From positions 248,001 to 312,000 of the forward strand of contig NZ_JACVCV010000001.1 of assembly GCF_017811155.1 (NCBI RefSeq): 64,000 nt of DNA, in the 5' to 3' direction. Shown in pieces: positions 29,407 to 38,261 of the stretch. The DNA is from Lunatimonas salinarum. GTDB lineage: Bacteria > Bacteroidota > Bacteroidia > Cytophagales > Cyclobacteriaceae. Numbering within the stretch: the stretch's first letter is position 1; each line of letters begins with the position of its first letter. Position numbers and translations under genes: made by a program. The notes below the pieces were generated by a model. That model did no database searches, was not told the DNA's origin, and was given only the letters and a program-made list of their open reading frames with translations.

Positions 29407-30569
29407 TTCAGTTAAAAAAGGGCAAAGAAATCTCTCTACAGCGTAGACACCACTGGATTTTTTCCGGTGCCATCGCCAAAATAGACGGGGGACTATCTGC
29501 CGGTGATCTGGTAGAAGTGGTGGATGAAAAAGGAAAGTTTCTTGCGATAGGCTTTTTCGGCGAAGGATCCATCGCGGTGCGAATCGCGGCATTTGAACAA
29601 AGTCCCCTGGATACTTCTTTCTGGATCCGATTGCTTAAAAAGGCCCACCGGCTTCGGCAGCTACTTGGCCTAACCGACAATCCGGACACGAACGTATACC
29701 GCCTTTTTCACGCTGAGGGAGACCTAATGCCCGGATTGATCATTGACTTTTACAATGGAACGGCGGTGGTACAGGCGCACCACGAAGGTATTCATCGGCA
29801 TCTAGTAGAAATTACGTCGGCTCTGCAATCCATCTATGGAGAGAAACTGAAGGCGGTATACGACAAGAGTAAGGCCACGCTTCCTAACGCCATTGCCGTT
29901 ACAGACGGTTTCGTTTTTGGGGCTCCCGAAACGCAACAAGTCAGCGAATATGGTAACTTCTTTGAAATTGACTGGGAAAAAGGACAAAAAACCGGATTCT
30001 TTATCGATCAGCGAGAAAACCGTCAACTCCTCGGAAGGTATTCCGCAGGCAAAAAGGTACTGAACACTTTTTGTTACTCGGGAGGTTTTTCGGTTTACGC
30101 CTTGAGTCAGGGTGCTAAAGAAGTCCACTCGGTAGACATCTCTGCAGCAGCAATTGCCCTAACGGATCAAAATGTAGCCATTAACCGCCTTGCCGGTGAC
30201 CGACATAAGAGTGTTGCGGCGGATGTAATGCACTATCTAAAAGAGGTAAGCCAAGACTTTGAAATAATCGTATTGGACCCCCCTGCATTTGCCAAACATG
30301 TCCGTAGCCGCCATCAAGCGGTACAGGCATACAAGCGGATCAATAGTATGGCTATCAAGAACATCCGTCCGGGGGGTCTTTTATTTACCTTTTCCTGTTC
30401 CCAAGTGGTGGACATGTCGCTCTTTACCCACACCATTACCGCCGCAGCCCTGGAAGCCAACCGACAAGTTAAAATCATCCACCAACTCACGCAGCCTGGT
30501 GACCATCCGGTCAATATCTTTCATCAGGAAACCGCCTACTTGAAAGGGCTGGTACTCTATGTGGTCTGA
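29385..30569 (+). CDS. Class I SAM-dependent rRNA methyltransferase, RlmI-like
   Basis: 394 residues. N-terminal PUA domain (KKGKEISLQRRHHWIFSGAI, GDLVEVVDEKGKFLAIGFF), central EEHEE-type region, then a Rossmann methyltransferase domain. This has FIDQRENRQLLG, motif I LNTFCYSGGFSVYAL, VDISAAAIAL, catalytic motif IV DPPAFAK and GGLLFTFSCSQVVD. RlmI methylates C5 of a cytosine in 23S rRNA; which base this orthologue modifies is inference. It starts inside the end of the symporter gene. Confidence 0.9.
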   Translation: MQSNYPVVQLKKGKEISLQRRHHWIFSGAIAKIDGGLSAGDLVEVVDEKGKFLAIGFFGEGSIAVRIAAFEQSPLDTSFWIRLLKKAHRLRQLLGLTDNPDTNVYRLFHAEGDLMPGLIIDFYNGTAVVQAHHEGIHRHLVEITSALQSIYGEKLKAVYDKSKATLPNAIAVTDGFVFGAPETQQVSEYGNFFEIDWEKGQKTGFFIDQRENRQLLGRYSAGKKVLNTFCYSGGFSVYALSQGAKEVHSVDISAAAIALTDQNVAINRLAGDRHKSVAADVMHYLKEVSQDFEIIVLDPPAFAKHVRSRHQAVQAYKRINSMAIKNIRPGGLLFTFSCSQVVDMSLFTHTITAAALEANRQVKIIHQLTQPGDHPVNIFHQETAYLKGLVLYVV

Positions 30570-30661
30570 TGACACCAAAAGAAAAGCAAGACAGCTCCTT
30601 AGCTACAAGGGCATCGTTATAGATAAACAAGACAATGGTTCCAATTGAAAATCAGTATTTT

Positions 30662-32779
30662 CTACCTCTCCAGCCATTTCCCCAAGTATTCCTGACGTTC
30701 TTGGGTTGTTCGGGTAACGATTCGCTGCGCAGCACCTGTGGCTGGGCTGGGAAGCGCCTCGAGCTGTACCCCTTCACCGGCTGGGAACTCTGAAGAAAGA
30801 ATCAATGGCTTACGGTCAGACAAGTAATTTAAAAGCTGTGGCAAGTCATACGCTTTGCCAGAATACGGAACGGTATAGGCTGTCATGGAAGGGTCATATT
30901 GAGGATCTTTCACCAACTCCTGAAAGGAAATTAGTGGATTTACCAACGCGATTTTTGAAATATTGGCATTAAATGCCGCTGCATGAAGCAAGACCGAACT
31001 CATGGCACCTTTGGCTAGGCCACGAATCTCAGTAGCCTTTTCTTTTTCCTGAAGGACGCTTACCAAGCGGTTGGCATCGCCGGCGTGTATGCCGACAATA
31101 CTCCTGCCTATCAGAATACTTCCAAACCACAAATTATAAGAATGCCCTTCAAAATTGGAATCTCCGGTAAATCCCCCTTGTCCCATTTCTCCGACATTCA
31201 GCAGATCCGGGGCCAATACCATTGCACCCCCCCGCACCAAAGCCTCCATATCACCCTGAATTGCCGCATCTGTACCTTTACCGGACGGATCCAGGTATAA
31301 AACAGCCTTGGTGGTTGCTTGATTTGGCTTCAAAAGCAGGTAGGGAATCCAATAGTCTCCTTCTCCCTTCATCAGGTGCTTCTCAACAGAATATCCATCT
31401 CGCTGAAATCTCCCAACCATCATCGACTCCGCGGGATGTTTCGGTGCCACGTATCCCGAAAGATCCTGGGCTGTGTTCACCAGGTCATTTGGCAGGTCGG
31501 GCAACACTGCGAGTACACGCTGATTAAGATCAACTACACGTTTTCCCTTATAAGTTGTGAGCACCTGGCCGGTCCGCGTGACCTGAAGGTCTTCCACAGA
31601 AAGGGTATCCACCGGTTCATCCCTGGAATGTCCTGGCAACCGAAGGTGACGCTGAAAAAAAGCATACATAGCCTCTCTGTTTTTTGGCGTAGAGGCATGT
31701 GGGGCATCGTCCTCAACCATCTCAAACTGTCCTTCGGCTCCATAGCTTTGATACACTTTCTGGATCTGAGAGGCTGCCTCTCTTGCCCCTTCGATATTGA
31801 ATATATCCCGTGTGGTGGTGATCATCAAGTTGGGCTTCGGTGCACGGACTATCAACAAGTCCGGCTGATCCAACCCCTGCTGTATGCCCCTGTAAAAATT
31901 CTGTTCGGCATCCTGAGGTCCATGGGTAAGCCACAAACGCTTGAAATTGGTAATGTAGTTTTCCGGGGCCGATGCGTATATTCGTTCGTCAAATGCCGCA
32001 ATGTACGAAGACTGTGTGCCTCCGCCCGATCTCCCCGTAATGCCTATGCGTGAGGCGTCAACTTCCTTACGCGTGAGCAAATAATCCACCGCTCGAATGC
32101 CATCCCATATCATGTAGGTCGCTTGAGAGGTACCGGCAATAAACGCCTGCGCTCCTGGGTAAGAATGCTGCTTGGTAGGTCCTCCGATGGTGGATTCGTT
32201 TGTCACAGGGTCGAAATATTCCAGCCGCTCCCCTTGGCCTACCGGATCAAACGCAAATACAATAAACCCTTTGGCAACCAGGTTCAATATCATGTGCTGA
32301 TAGGTTGCGCTTCGGTAGGCCTCTGCCGCATGACCACTGCAGAATAGGATGGCCGGGGCTTTACCCCGTAACCCATTGGGAATAAACAGTGTGGACGTTA
32401 CATAAAAACCGGGCTGTGATTCAAACACCACATGCTCCAACGAAAATTTTTCCTTTTCAATCCGGCGGGTGATTCGCGGATTTAGCGGCGTCTTTTCAGG
32501 AAATGGCCCGACAACATCCAAAAGCGTCCTTTTGGTCCACTCTTGTCGCGCCTTCCACTGATCCAGGGATCCAATGGCTGCAATCGCTGCATCTCGCTTA
32601 TCCAATTGGGAAAACGCCTGTACCGTCAAATGCTTATAAAGCGCATTGGGCCCATCCTTGAAGTTAACCCAATGGGGCTGGATAACCTTTAAATCCTCCT
32701 GGGCCGATAAGATACCGGGAATCTGTAAAACGAGTAAAAACATACTAACCGTGATACGAAAGCGCCTATTCAGAGCCAT
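30662..32779 (-). CDS. Secreted alpha/beta hydrolase with degenerate second domain
   Basis: 705 residues from the ATG at 32779, where a signal peptide begins (MALNRRFRITVSMFLLVLQ). The frame stays open to 32980, but that extension has no signal or family character. Domain 1 (about 80-330) is an acetylxylan-esterase/dienelactone-like hydrolase: oxyanion region FCSGHAA, FDPVGQGER, nucleophile GRSGGGTQ with Ser251, late His in DDAPHAS. Domain 2 (about 420-700) resembles a second hydrolase, but the nucleophile elbow reads GLAKG near residue 586, with Ala in place of Ser, so it is probably inactive. Likely a periplasmic carbohydrate esterase. It converges on the methyltransferase gene. Confidence 0.8.
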   Translation of the reverse strand: MALNRRFRITVSMFLLVLQIPGILSAQEDLKVIQPHWVNFKDGPNALYKHLTVQAFSQLDKRDAAIAAIGSLDQWKARQEWTKRTLLDVVGPFPEKTPLNPRITRRIEKEKFSLEHVVFESQPGFYVTSTLFIPNGLRGKAPAILFCSGHAAEAYRSATYQHMILNLVAKGFIVFAFDPVGQGERLEYFDPVTNESTIGGPTKQHSYPGAQAFIAGTSQATYMIWDGIRAVDYLLTRKEVDASRIGITGRSGGGTQSSYIAAFDERIYASAPENYITNFKRLWLTHGPQDAEQNFYRGIQQGLDQPDLLIVRAPKPNLMITTTRDIFNIEGAREAASQIQKVYQSYGAEGQFEMVEDDAPHASTPKNREAMYAFFQRHLRLPGHSRDEPVDTLSVEDLQVTRTGQVLTTYKGKRVVDLNQRVLAVLPDLPNDLVNTAQDLSGYVAPKHPAESMMVGRFQRDGYSVEKHLMKGEGDYWIPYLLLKPNQATTKAVLYLDPSGKGTDAAIQGDMEALVRGGAMVLAPDLLNVGEMGQGGFTGDSNFEGHSYNLWFGSILIGRSIVGIHAGDANRLVSVLQEKEKATEIRGLAKGAMSSVLLHAAAFNANISKIALVNPLISFQELVKDPQYDPSMTAYTVPYSGKAYDLPQLLNYLSDRKPLILSSEFPAGEGVQLEALPSPATGAAQRIVTRTTQERQEYLGKWLER

Positions 32780-33381
32780 TTTACTACCGGCCAAGCTCAT
32801 TTTTTGGCTAGAGAAACCAACACGCAATCTATCAATGCTCCGCATCAGACTCCAGTTAGGGAAGTGTGAAAGCTCTTTTATACATTTGTCAGTACGTTGG
32901 ATATCTGAAGAATCAGTGAAGGGCATAACGCTTGTAAATTTGCCTGAATAGGTGTGTTTGCTAGGTTCTTCTTTTTTCATCGGATAGGTACTTCAATAAT
33001 CCTACTTGTATCAATTCCTAAAATGTCAACCAATCGCCAAAATGCTAGCAGTACGTCGAAAGGCCCCACATGCATAAGCCTGGCTGATTTTTGACTTTGC
33101 AATGCACCATACCCTTCAATGCGTTTGGTTTGGTGTCGGTGCCCACCTTTCCCTGGGAGACAATATTTTAAAACGATCAGAAAAATTCATTCATTTACTT
33201 ATGCCTCGTTCAAAGGTAGTATTTTTTACCGTTATTTTTTACCGGACCTGATTGTTCTTCTCCTCGAGACTACAAGTAAACAGGCGCAAAAATTTCATCC
33301 CTATGTTACACTAAAAAGCTTACCCACTGTGTGTTGGAAAAAACACAAAGGGGTAAGCTTTCGTTGGGACTAGTCGACCTT
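32780..33381. other. Intergenic region with hairpin, no gene
   Basis: About 600 bp between the esterase start and the oxidoreductase stop. The first 200 bp are an open but non-homologous upstream extension of the esterase frame. Only the hairpin at 33315-33361 is recognisable; the rest is AT-rich with no ORF of note. Confidence 0.5.
33315..33361 (-). terminator. Strong hairpin terminator of the five-gene minus-strand run
   Basis: Perfect 11-bp stem AAAGCTTACCC (33315-33325) with GGGTAAGCTTT (33351-33361). An inner stem TGTGTT/AACACA lies inside the loop. It is followed on the minus strand by Ts, and sits 21 bp after the stop at 33382. Confidence 0.75.
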
Positions 33382-34755
33382 TCAGACTTGATCCGGAACC
33401 ACATAAGGTGGTCTGCTAGGCCTGGAAAGCATGGTATCCGCCTCTGAATCATTGGCAAATTTCTCATACTCGCCCATAAAGTTTAATCCCCTACCTAATC
33501 TGTAGGAAATATTTGCCATTAGGGGCAATGCAGAAGAATAGTGTCCTTCCCTTATGTCACAATTAAGCGCATATCGGTCATGTTTGCGCACAGCATCCAG
33601 GAAGTTAGCATAATGCTCTGAACCGCCAGGGGCGGCCATGAGATTAGATCCGCCTCCTGCTTGGGGTTGTGCCTTTTCTGACTGGGCAAAGGGTTCTTTC
33701 TCATCTTTTCGAAATGCCTTCCAAGTACTCCCGTTTAGCTCCAAATAACCGTCCGTGCCATAGAAAACATTTCCGATGTGGGTATCCAAGCTGGATTCCC
33801 CGTTGGTATATCTACCCCTTGTTTCAAACTCCAATACTTTGCCATCTGCATACTTGAAGATGGAGGTCTGGGTATTGGGGGTTTCCTGTGAACATTCCGA
33901 AGGGGAAATGCCGTATATACCACCGGTGGAGTAAACCGATATGGGATGTTCATTTTTGTTTAGTCCCCAGCGAGCCACATCAAATTGATGCGGACCTTGA
34001 TTTCCGGTATCTCCGTTTCCGGTATCCCAATGCCAGTGCCAATTATAGTGTCCTCGTTTTTCATTATAGGCCCGATAGGGTGCAGGGCCTAACCACAAGT
34101 CGTAATGCAGGCCTGCAGGTGGCATGGAATCCTTGGCAATACCGAAGGAATGGCGCGGCTTGTAACAGAGGCCTCTTGCCATGTACACCTCACCGATTCC
34201 GCCCTCGTGCAAAAACTTCATCGCCTGCATGACGTTGGCAATGGATCGGTTTTGGAAACCCGTCTGCATCACCACGTTGTATTTTCTGGCTGCTTCGATC
34301 ATCTTACGCCCCTCAAATATATTGTGGCTGGCAGGCTTCTCCACATAGACGTGTTTACCTGCCTGCGCAGCCCAAATAGCTCCTAAGGCATGCCAATGGT
34401 TTGGGGTAGCAAACGAAACCGCATGAATCTCTTTGTCCTCAAATACTTTTCGCATGTCATAAGCCGTACCTGGCTTGTCTCCTGTCTGATCCTGAACTAA
34501 CTTGACTTTTTGCGCCCAAGTATTTTCATCGACATCGCAAAGCGTTTTAATAACTACATTGCGACTATCTTTTAGCTTACAGAATTGATTGATGTGGTTG
34601 GTTCCCTGGCCCCTGATTCCGATTACGGACAGATGCATACGGTCATTGGCTCCCATGATATTACCATAGGATTTGGCACTCATGGTCATTCCCGCCACGG
34701 CAATCCCTGCACTCCCCATTAAACTCTTCTTAATAAATTCTCGTCTTTCTGTCAT
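33382..34755 (-). CDS. Tat-exported Gfo/Idh/MocA oxidoreductase
   Basis: 457 residues. N-terminal twin-arginine-like signal (TERREFIKKSLMGSAGIAVAG). NAD(P) fold (LSVIGIRGQGTNHI) and the signature VYVEKPASHNIFEGRKM with the EKP motif. The C-terminal domain has HYNWHWHWDTGNGDTGNQG and GPHQFDVARWGL, typical of the large family of exported Bacteroidota and Planctomycetota oxidoreductases. It probably oxidises or reduces a sugar moiety in the periplasm with a tightly held cofactor. Last gene of a five-gene minus-strand run (gaps 50, 53, 28 and 27 bp), ended by a strong hairpin. Confidence 0.88.
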   Translation of the reverse strand: MTERREFIKKSLMGSAGIAVAGMTMSAKSYGNIMGANDRMHLSVIGIRGQGTNHINQFCKLKDSRNVVIKTLCDVDENTWAQKVKLVQDQTGDKPGTAYDMRKVFEDKEIHAVSFATPNHWHALGAIWAAQAGKHVYVEKPASHNIFEGRKMIEAARKYNVVMQTGFQNRSIANVMQAMKFLHEGGIGEVYMARGLCYKPRHSFGIAKDSMPPAGLHYDLWLGPAPYRAYNEKRGHYNWHWHWDTGNGDTGNQGPHQFDVARWGLNKNEHPISVYSTGGIYGISPSECSQETPNTQTSIFKYADGKVLEFETRGRYTNGESSLDTHIGNVFYGTDGYLELNGSTWKAFRKDEKEPFAQSEKAQPQAGGGSNLMAAPGGSEHYANFLDAVRKHDRYALNCDIREGHYSSALPLMANISYRLGRGLNFMGEYEKFANDSEADTMLSRPSRPPYVVPDQV

Positions 34756-34805
34756 GTTACATTGTATGGTTACTTGGTTATGAAATTCAGTTACTCGCAG
34801 GAATT

Positions 34806-35690
34806 TTAAAGCTTGCTGACCATTTGGTCAAAAAGCTGCTTTTCCTTTTGCAACGCTGCGATTTTATCAGATGGATTGCTATGCGCCTCCAAGAGAATCC
34901 AACCCTCATAATTTGCGCCGCTGAGCAACCCGAACAAATCCTGAAACGGATAGTTGGTTTCACTGAAGGCCCGGCAATGGGTGGTATCACCGATCCATTG
35001 CTTTACCATGTTAAAGTTAGCTGTCAAGCCGGGCTCCTTCAGGTCGGTGTCATTGCTGTTCCAGCAGATCACCACATTCTTTTCAGTCACTTGGTCAAAT
35101 ATTTCCTTCATTACCGGAAGTTCTTGTGTGATACGACCATGAACTTCCACTCGGATCAACTGACCGTAATCTTGCGCAAATTTCCCAACTTCGTTAAAAG
35201 AGGCAGCAATTTGTGCAATGGTTTTTTCTCTCGCTACGCCTTCCGGAAGGGTATTGGGCTTCACCTTGATTCCAGAGGCACCTATGTCCTTACATAGTTT
35301 GATGTATTCCTTCGTTCCCTCTATATTTTTACGCAATACGGCGGGTTCAGGACTGTGGTATTCGTAGTTGCTTCCATAGCCCAAACAAGTCACCGGACTA
35401 TCCTTAAAGCGCTTCTTCACCTCCTTGCGCGCTTTCTTGGACAGGCTGATTTCCACACCATGGGCATGCTCGGTTCTCAGTTCCACCGCGCCATAGCCAG
35501 TTTTCTCACACGCAGCGATCAATTCGGGCAAGGTCATATCCTTACCCCATTGGTAGGTAACCAAGCCCAATTTCAAAGGAGCCCTGCGCGCGTACACCGG
35601 CTGTATAGACGCTGCACCCAGTAGTCCAACTGCGATACCGGAGGCCAACCCCCGTTTTACAAATTCCCGTCTGTCTAACAATTGTTTCAT
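34806..35690 (-). CDS. Tat-exported sugar isomerase/epimerase-like TIM-barrel protein
   Basis: 294 residues. Twin-arginine-type signal (LLDRREFVKRGLASGIAVG). Xylose-isomerase-like TIM barrel with visible metal-site residues: AVELRTEHAHG, IRVEVHGRIT, VICWNSNDTD (where relatives often have DxxH; here Asn replaces it) and WILLEAHSNPSD. It lies between an oxidoreductase and an esterase in the same operon, which suggests joint action on an oxidised sugar. Reaction not known. Confidence 0.83.
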   Translation of the reverse strand: MKQLLDRREFVKRGLASGIAVGLLGAASIQPVYARRAPLKLGLVTYQWGKDMTLPELIAACEKTGYGAVELRTEHAHGVEISLSKKARKEVKKRFKDSPVTCLGYGSNYEYHSPEPAVLRKNIEGTKEYIKLCKDIGASGIKVKPNTLPEGVAREKTIAQIAASFNEVGKFAQDYGQLIRVEVHGRITQELPVMKEIFDQVTEKNVVICWNSNDTDLKEPGLTANFNMVKQWIGDTTHCRAFSETNYPFQDLFGLLSGANYEGWILLEAHSNPSDKIAALQKEKQLFDQMVSKL

Positions 35691-35743
35691 TTTTGGTTAT
35701 TTTGGTTTCAAGCATTGATTAGTTCAATCGGGCTTTGGAAATC

Positions 35744-36949
35744 CTACTTCCATACTACCCCATCGTTGTGTTTTATACCATTGGGAGGGAAAGAAATTTC
35801 ACCGCTAAACACATACAGATCCTGTTGATCCTCCAGCGTAACGGCACTCTCGTTGAGAGTGCCATCGGCATGTAATGCCTTGCTGAGGTCCAACCCCAAA
35901 TGTTTGGCCAGAAAGGGATATACGGCTTGACGCTTCTTCTCGTCGTATCCGTGCTGGTCTTCCGGTATGTGGACGTTCTCAACAGAAGTAGTACTCCCCA
36001 TTAGGGAATAGATATGCTGCAAATGCGGGTATTCTACCTCCGGGTTATTTTTTGTCCAATCTCCACCTACTGAAACCAATAGCATGGGTCTTGGCGCTGC
36101 CAGGCCCGCAATCTCCACGTTGTTGGTCTGGAAATTTTTTGCCCTGTGAATCTGCATCCCGCTCTCACATACACAACCCCCAAAGAAGTGGGCCGACACC
36201 ATGACCACCGGTACGGATACGCTGACACGGTCATCCACCGCGGCTAATAAAAAGGACTGGGTACCACCACCCGAAGCACCTGTCACAGCAATTCGCTCTG
36301 GATCCGCTCCTAATTCCAACAAAAAGTCCACACCTCGAATGCTATTCCAAAGCTGTTGCTTAAGGGCATCGGGATGCTTGTGTTCCCATCCGATCTCTTC
36401 CATTTCAGCATACCCTACGGCATCGTATGCCCAAACCATCGCTCCCATTCTGGCCATACTGGCAAACCGCTTTTGCGCATCAGCCCGATACCTGCCTACA
36501 TCACCCGGCTGACCCCAATGCCCATGCGGGCTGAGAATTCCCGGTAAACTCCCCGTAGCACCGGAGGGCTGATACAAGCTACCGGTCACAAACACCCCTG
36601 GCAAACTCTCAAAAGCCACGTTTTGCACAGTATATCCGTCAAATTGCCGCTTTTCTCCAAAAATGGCATTAAGCGGGTTCTTCTTGGGTGCTTTATCCAA
36701 GCCGGTTCCCTTAAGGATTTGGCGACGAATGGCATTGGCTCGCTTTTCCCAAGCTTCCTTATTTAGGTAGGTTTGCTTCATCTTTAGCAGAAAAGCAGCC
36801 CCCTCCTCCTCCGTCCAATGGTTTCCCACACAGAGCATGGTTTGATCTACCGGCTTCCGCTGCGCATGTAGGGATGAAGACATCGCGGCGAACATCAAGC
36901 AGGTAAGTACTGTCAGGTAAAATGGTTGGTGGTGACTTTTAGCTATCAT
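35744..36949 (-). CDS. Secreted acetylxylan-esterase-like alpha/beta hydrolase
   Basis: 401 residues with an N-terminal signal (FYLTVLTCLMFAAMSSSLHAQ). Serine hydrolase motifs: SPHGHWG (oxyanion region), VWAYDAVGYAE, nucleophile GASGGGTQ with Ser226, and a His in DQHGYDEK near 350. It resembles AXE1/CE7-like deacetylases and related glucuronoyl- or pectin-type esterases. In this operon it probably removes acyl groups from an exported sugar substrate. Fourth gene from the regulator-side promoter is downstream; it follows the 418-residue hydrolase gene by 28 bp. Confidence 0.82.
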   Translation of the reverse strand: MIAKSHHQPFYLTVLTCLMFAAMSSSLHAQRKPVDQTMLCVGNHWTEEEGAAFLLKMKQTYLNKEAWEKRANAIRRQILKGTGLDKAPKKNPLNAIFGEKRQFDGYTVQNVAFESLPGVFVTGSLYQPSGATGSLPGILSPHGHWGQPGDVGRYRADAQKRFASMARMGAMVWAYDAVGYAEMEEIGWEHKHPDALKQQLWNSIRGVDFLLELGADPERIAVTGASGGGTQSFLLAAVDDRVSVSVPVVMVSAHFFGGCVCESGMQIHRAKNFQTNNVEIAGLAAPRPMLLVSVGGDWTKNNPEVEYPHLQHIYSLMGSTTSVENVHIPEDQHGYDEKKRQAVYPFLAKHLGLDLSKALHADGTLNESAVTLEDQQDLYVFSGEISFPPNGIKHNDGVVWK

Positions 36950-36977
36950 GGGTGTATTGTTAGTAGCAATTTATGCA

Positions 36978-38234
36978 TCATTTGAGCCATTTATCGAACC
37001 AATCGAACGCTTCCTGCTGCATAGCCTTGTCAAATTTATGTGGACCTGGATAGTACGAACAACGGTACTTGTCAGATGCCCCTGCTTTGTCAAAGACCTC
37101 TGCGAGGATGTTATCGGCCCTTTCCATTTCAGGCATGGTATATAGCGCATCGTCTATGTCGTTCAGCACCAACGTGGGATTTGGTGCACGCAAACCCAAT
37201 ATCTCCGGAAAATCCAGCTCTTGCGGCAATATGGGCACATAGGCCATCCAGGTATGGGTAAATGACTTATGCAACAAGAAGTCCGTCCACGTGCTCATAA
37301 ATCCCACACAAACCGCACAGCTAATCCGGGGATCCAGACCACCGGTCATTACCGTCCGAAGTCCGCCTCCGGAAAGACCCGCACAGCCGATCTTTGAGGT
37401 ATCCACATCCTGACGGGAACAAAGCACATCCAATGCCGCCCGGTCCTCCGCAAGGAAGACGCCCGGCCAGGTGGTACCGGCACAAAAAAGGGATTTGGCC
37501 ATTACATGTTCGTGGTTGCCTGCCCAAGTATTGTACGCTTCAATATTCTTGGGGTCTTCCGGGTTCTCATCCGTAAGTCCGTGGCGCTGCCGCTCTGGGA
37601 CATCGGAAAGCATCACCCTGCGACTGGCAAAGGTAAAAGCATCTGCTACCAATACTACATAGCCTCGCTTTGCGATTTCATTGGCCCAGGCTGTACCCTC
37701 ATAATAATGATCCTGATGGGCGACCATCAGTTCGTGTGGATTGTCACTGGTACGGGTGATTTTACGCAGGCCAAAATACTTGTTGCCGCCGTGACAGTGA
37801 AGCCCAAGGATAGCAGGGAGTTTCCCCGTTGCTCCTAGTGGCTTCAGTACTACCGCTTTGGTAGGGTTGCCATAAGGTAACTGCCAACTAACCTCTTCCA
37901 CCTGTAACCCATCGTAGGAGTAGGTACGGTGCACGGTAACCTGAGGGGTAGGACCCAGATCGGGAATACCCAAACGGTCTTTCACCTTCTCCAGCGCCTG
38001 CTGCTTCCATGCGTCGAGGTCAGTAAATTGCCTGTTTCTAAAAGAAAGCCTCGGAAGCCCCTCTAAATGGAGCGAATTGGCCCAAGATCCGTAACCACCT
38101 ATTAAATTTTCCATGAGCGCTTGTCGGTTATCGAGTTGAATGCGTTGGCCTTCCATGGACCAAACCGGCCCAGTAGCCAACGCCATGCCAGCAAGTCCAG
38201 TGGTTTTCAGAAAATCTCTTCGGTTTCGTTTCAC
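36978..38234 (-). CDS. Tat-exported alpha/beta hydrolase (esterase-like)
   Basis: 418 residues. Twin-arginine signal (MKRNRRDFLKTTGLAGMALA). Hydrolase core: GLHCHGG (about 144-150), VLVADAFTF, nucleophile GLSGGGLR with Ser288, acid near NDIDD and a C-terminal His in YPGPHKFD. It belongs to the abhydrolase group found with acetylxylan and dienelactone hydrolases. It is paired with a second esterase (36949) in the same operon, so two different acyl or ester linkages may be targeted. Confidence 0.83.
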   Translation of the reverse strand: MKRNRRDFLKTTGLAGMALATGPVWSMEGQRIQLDNRQALMENLIGGYGSWANSLHLEGLPRLSFRNRQFTDLDAWKQQALEKVKDRLGIPDLGPTPQVTVHRTYSYDGLQVEEVSWQLPYGNPTKAVVLKPLGATGKLPAILGLHCHGGNKYFGLRKITRTSDNPHELMVAHQDHYYEGTAWANEIAKRGYVVLVADAFTFASRRVMLSDVPERQRHGLTDENPEDPKNIEAYNTWAGNHEHVMAKSLFCAGTTWPGVFLAEDRAALDVLCSRQDVDTSKIGCAGLSGGGLRTVMTGGLDPRISCAVCVGFMSTWTDFLLHKSFTHTWMAYVPILPQELDFPEILGLRAPNPTLVLNDIDDALYTMPEMERADNILAEVFDKAGASDKYRCSYYPGPHKFDKAMQQEAFDWFDKWLK

Positions 38235-38261
38235 GTGATTGTCGCTATTGGGTGGAATTCG

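Noticed and set aside
32780-32980. N-terminal 67-codon extension of the esterase
   Set aside because: A signal peptide begins only at 32779; the extension has no homology-like character.
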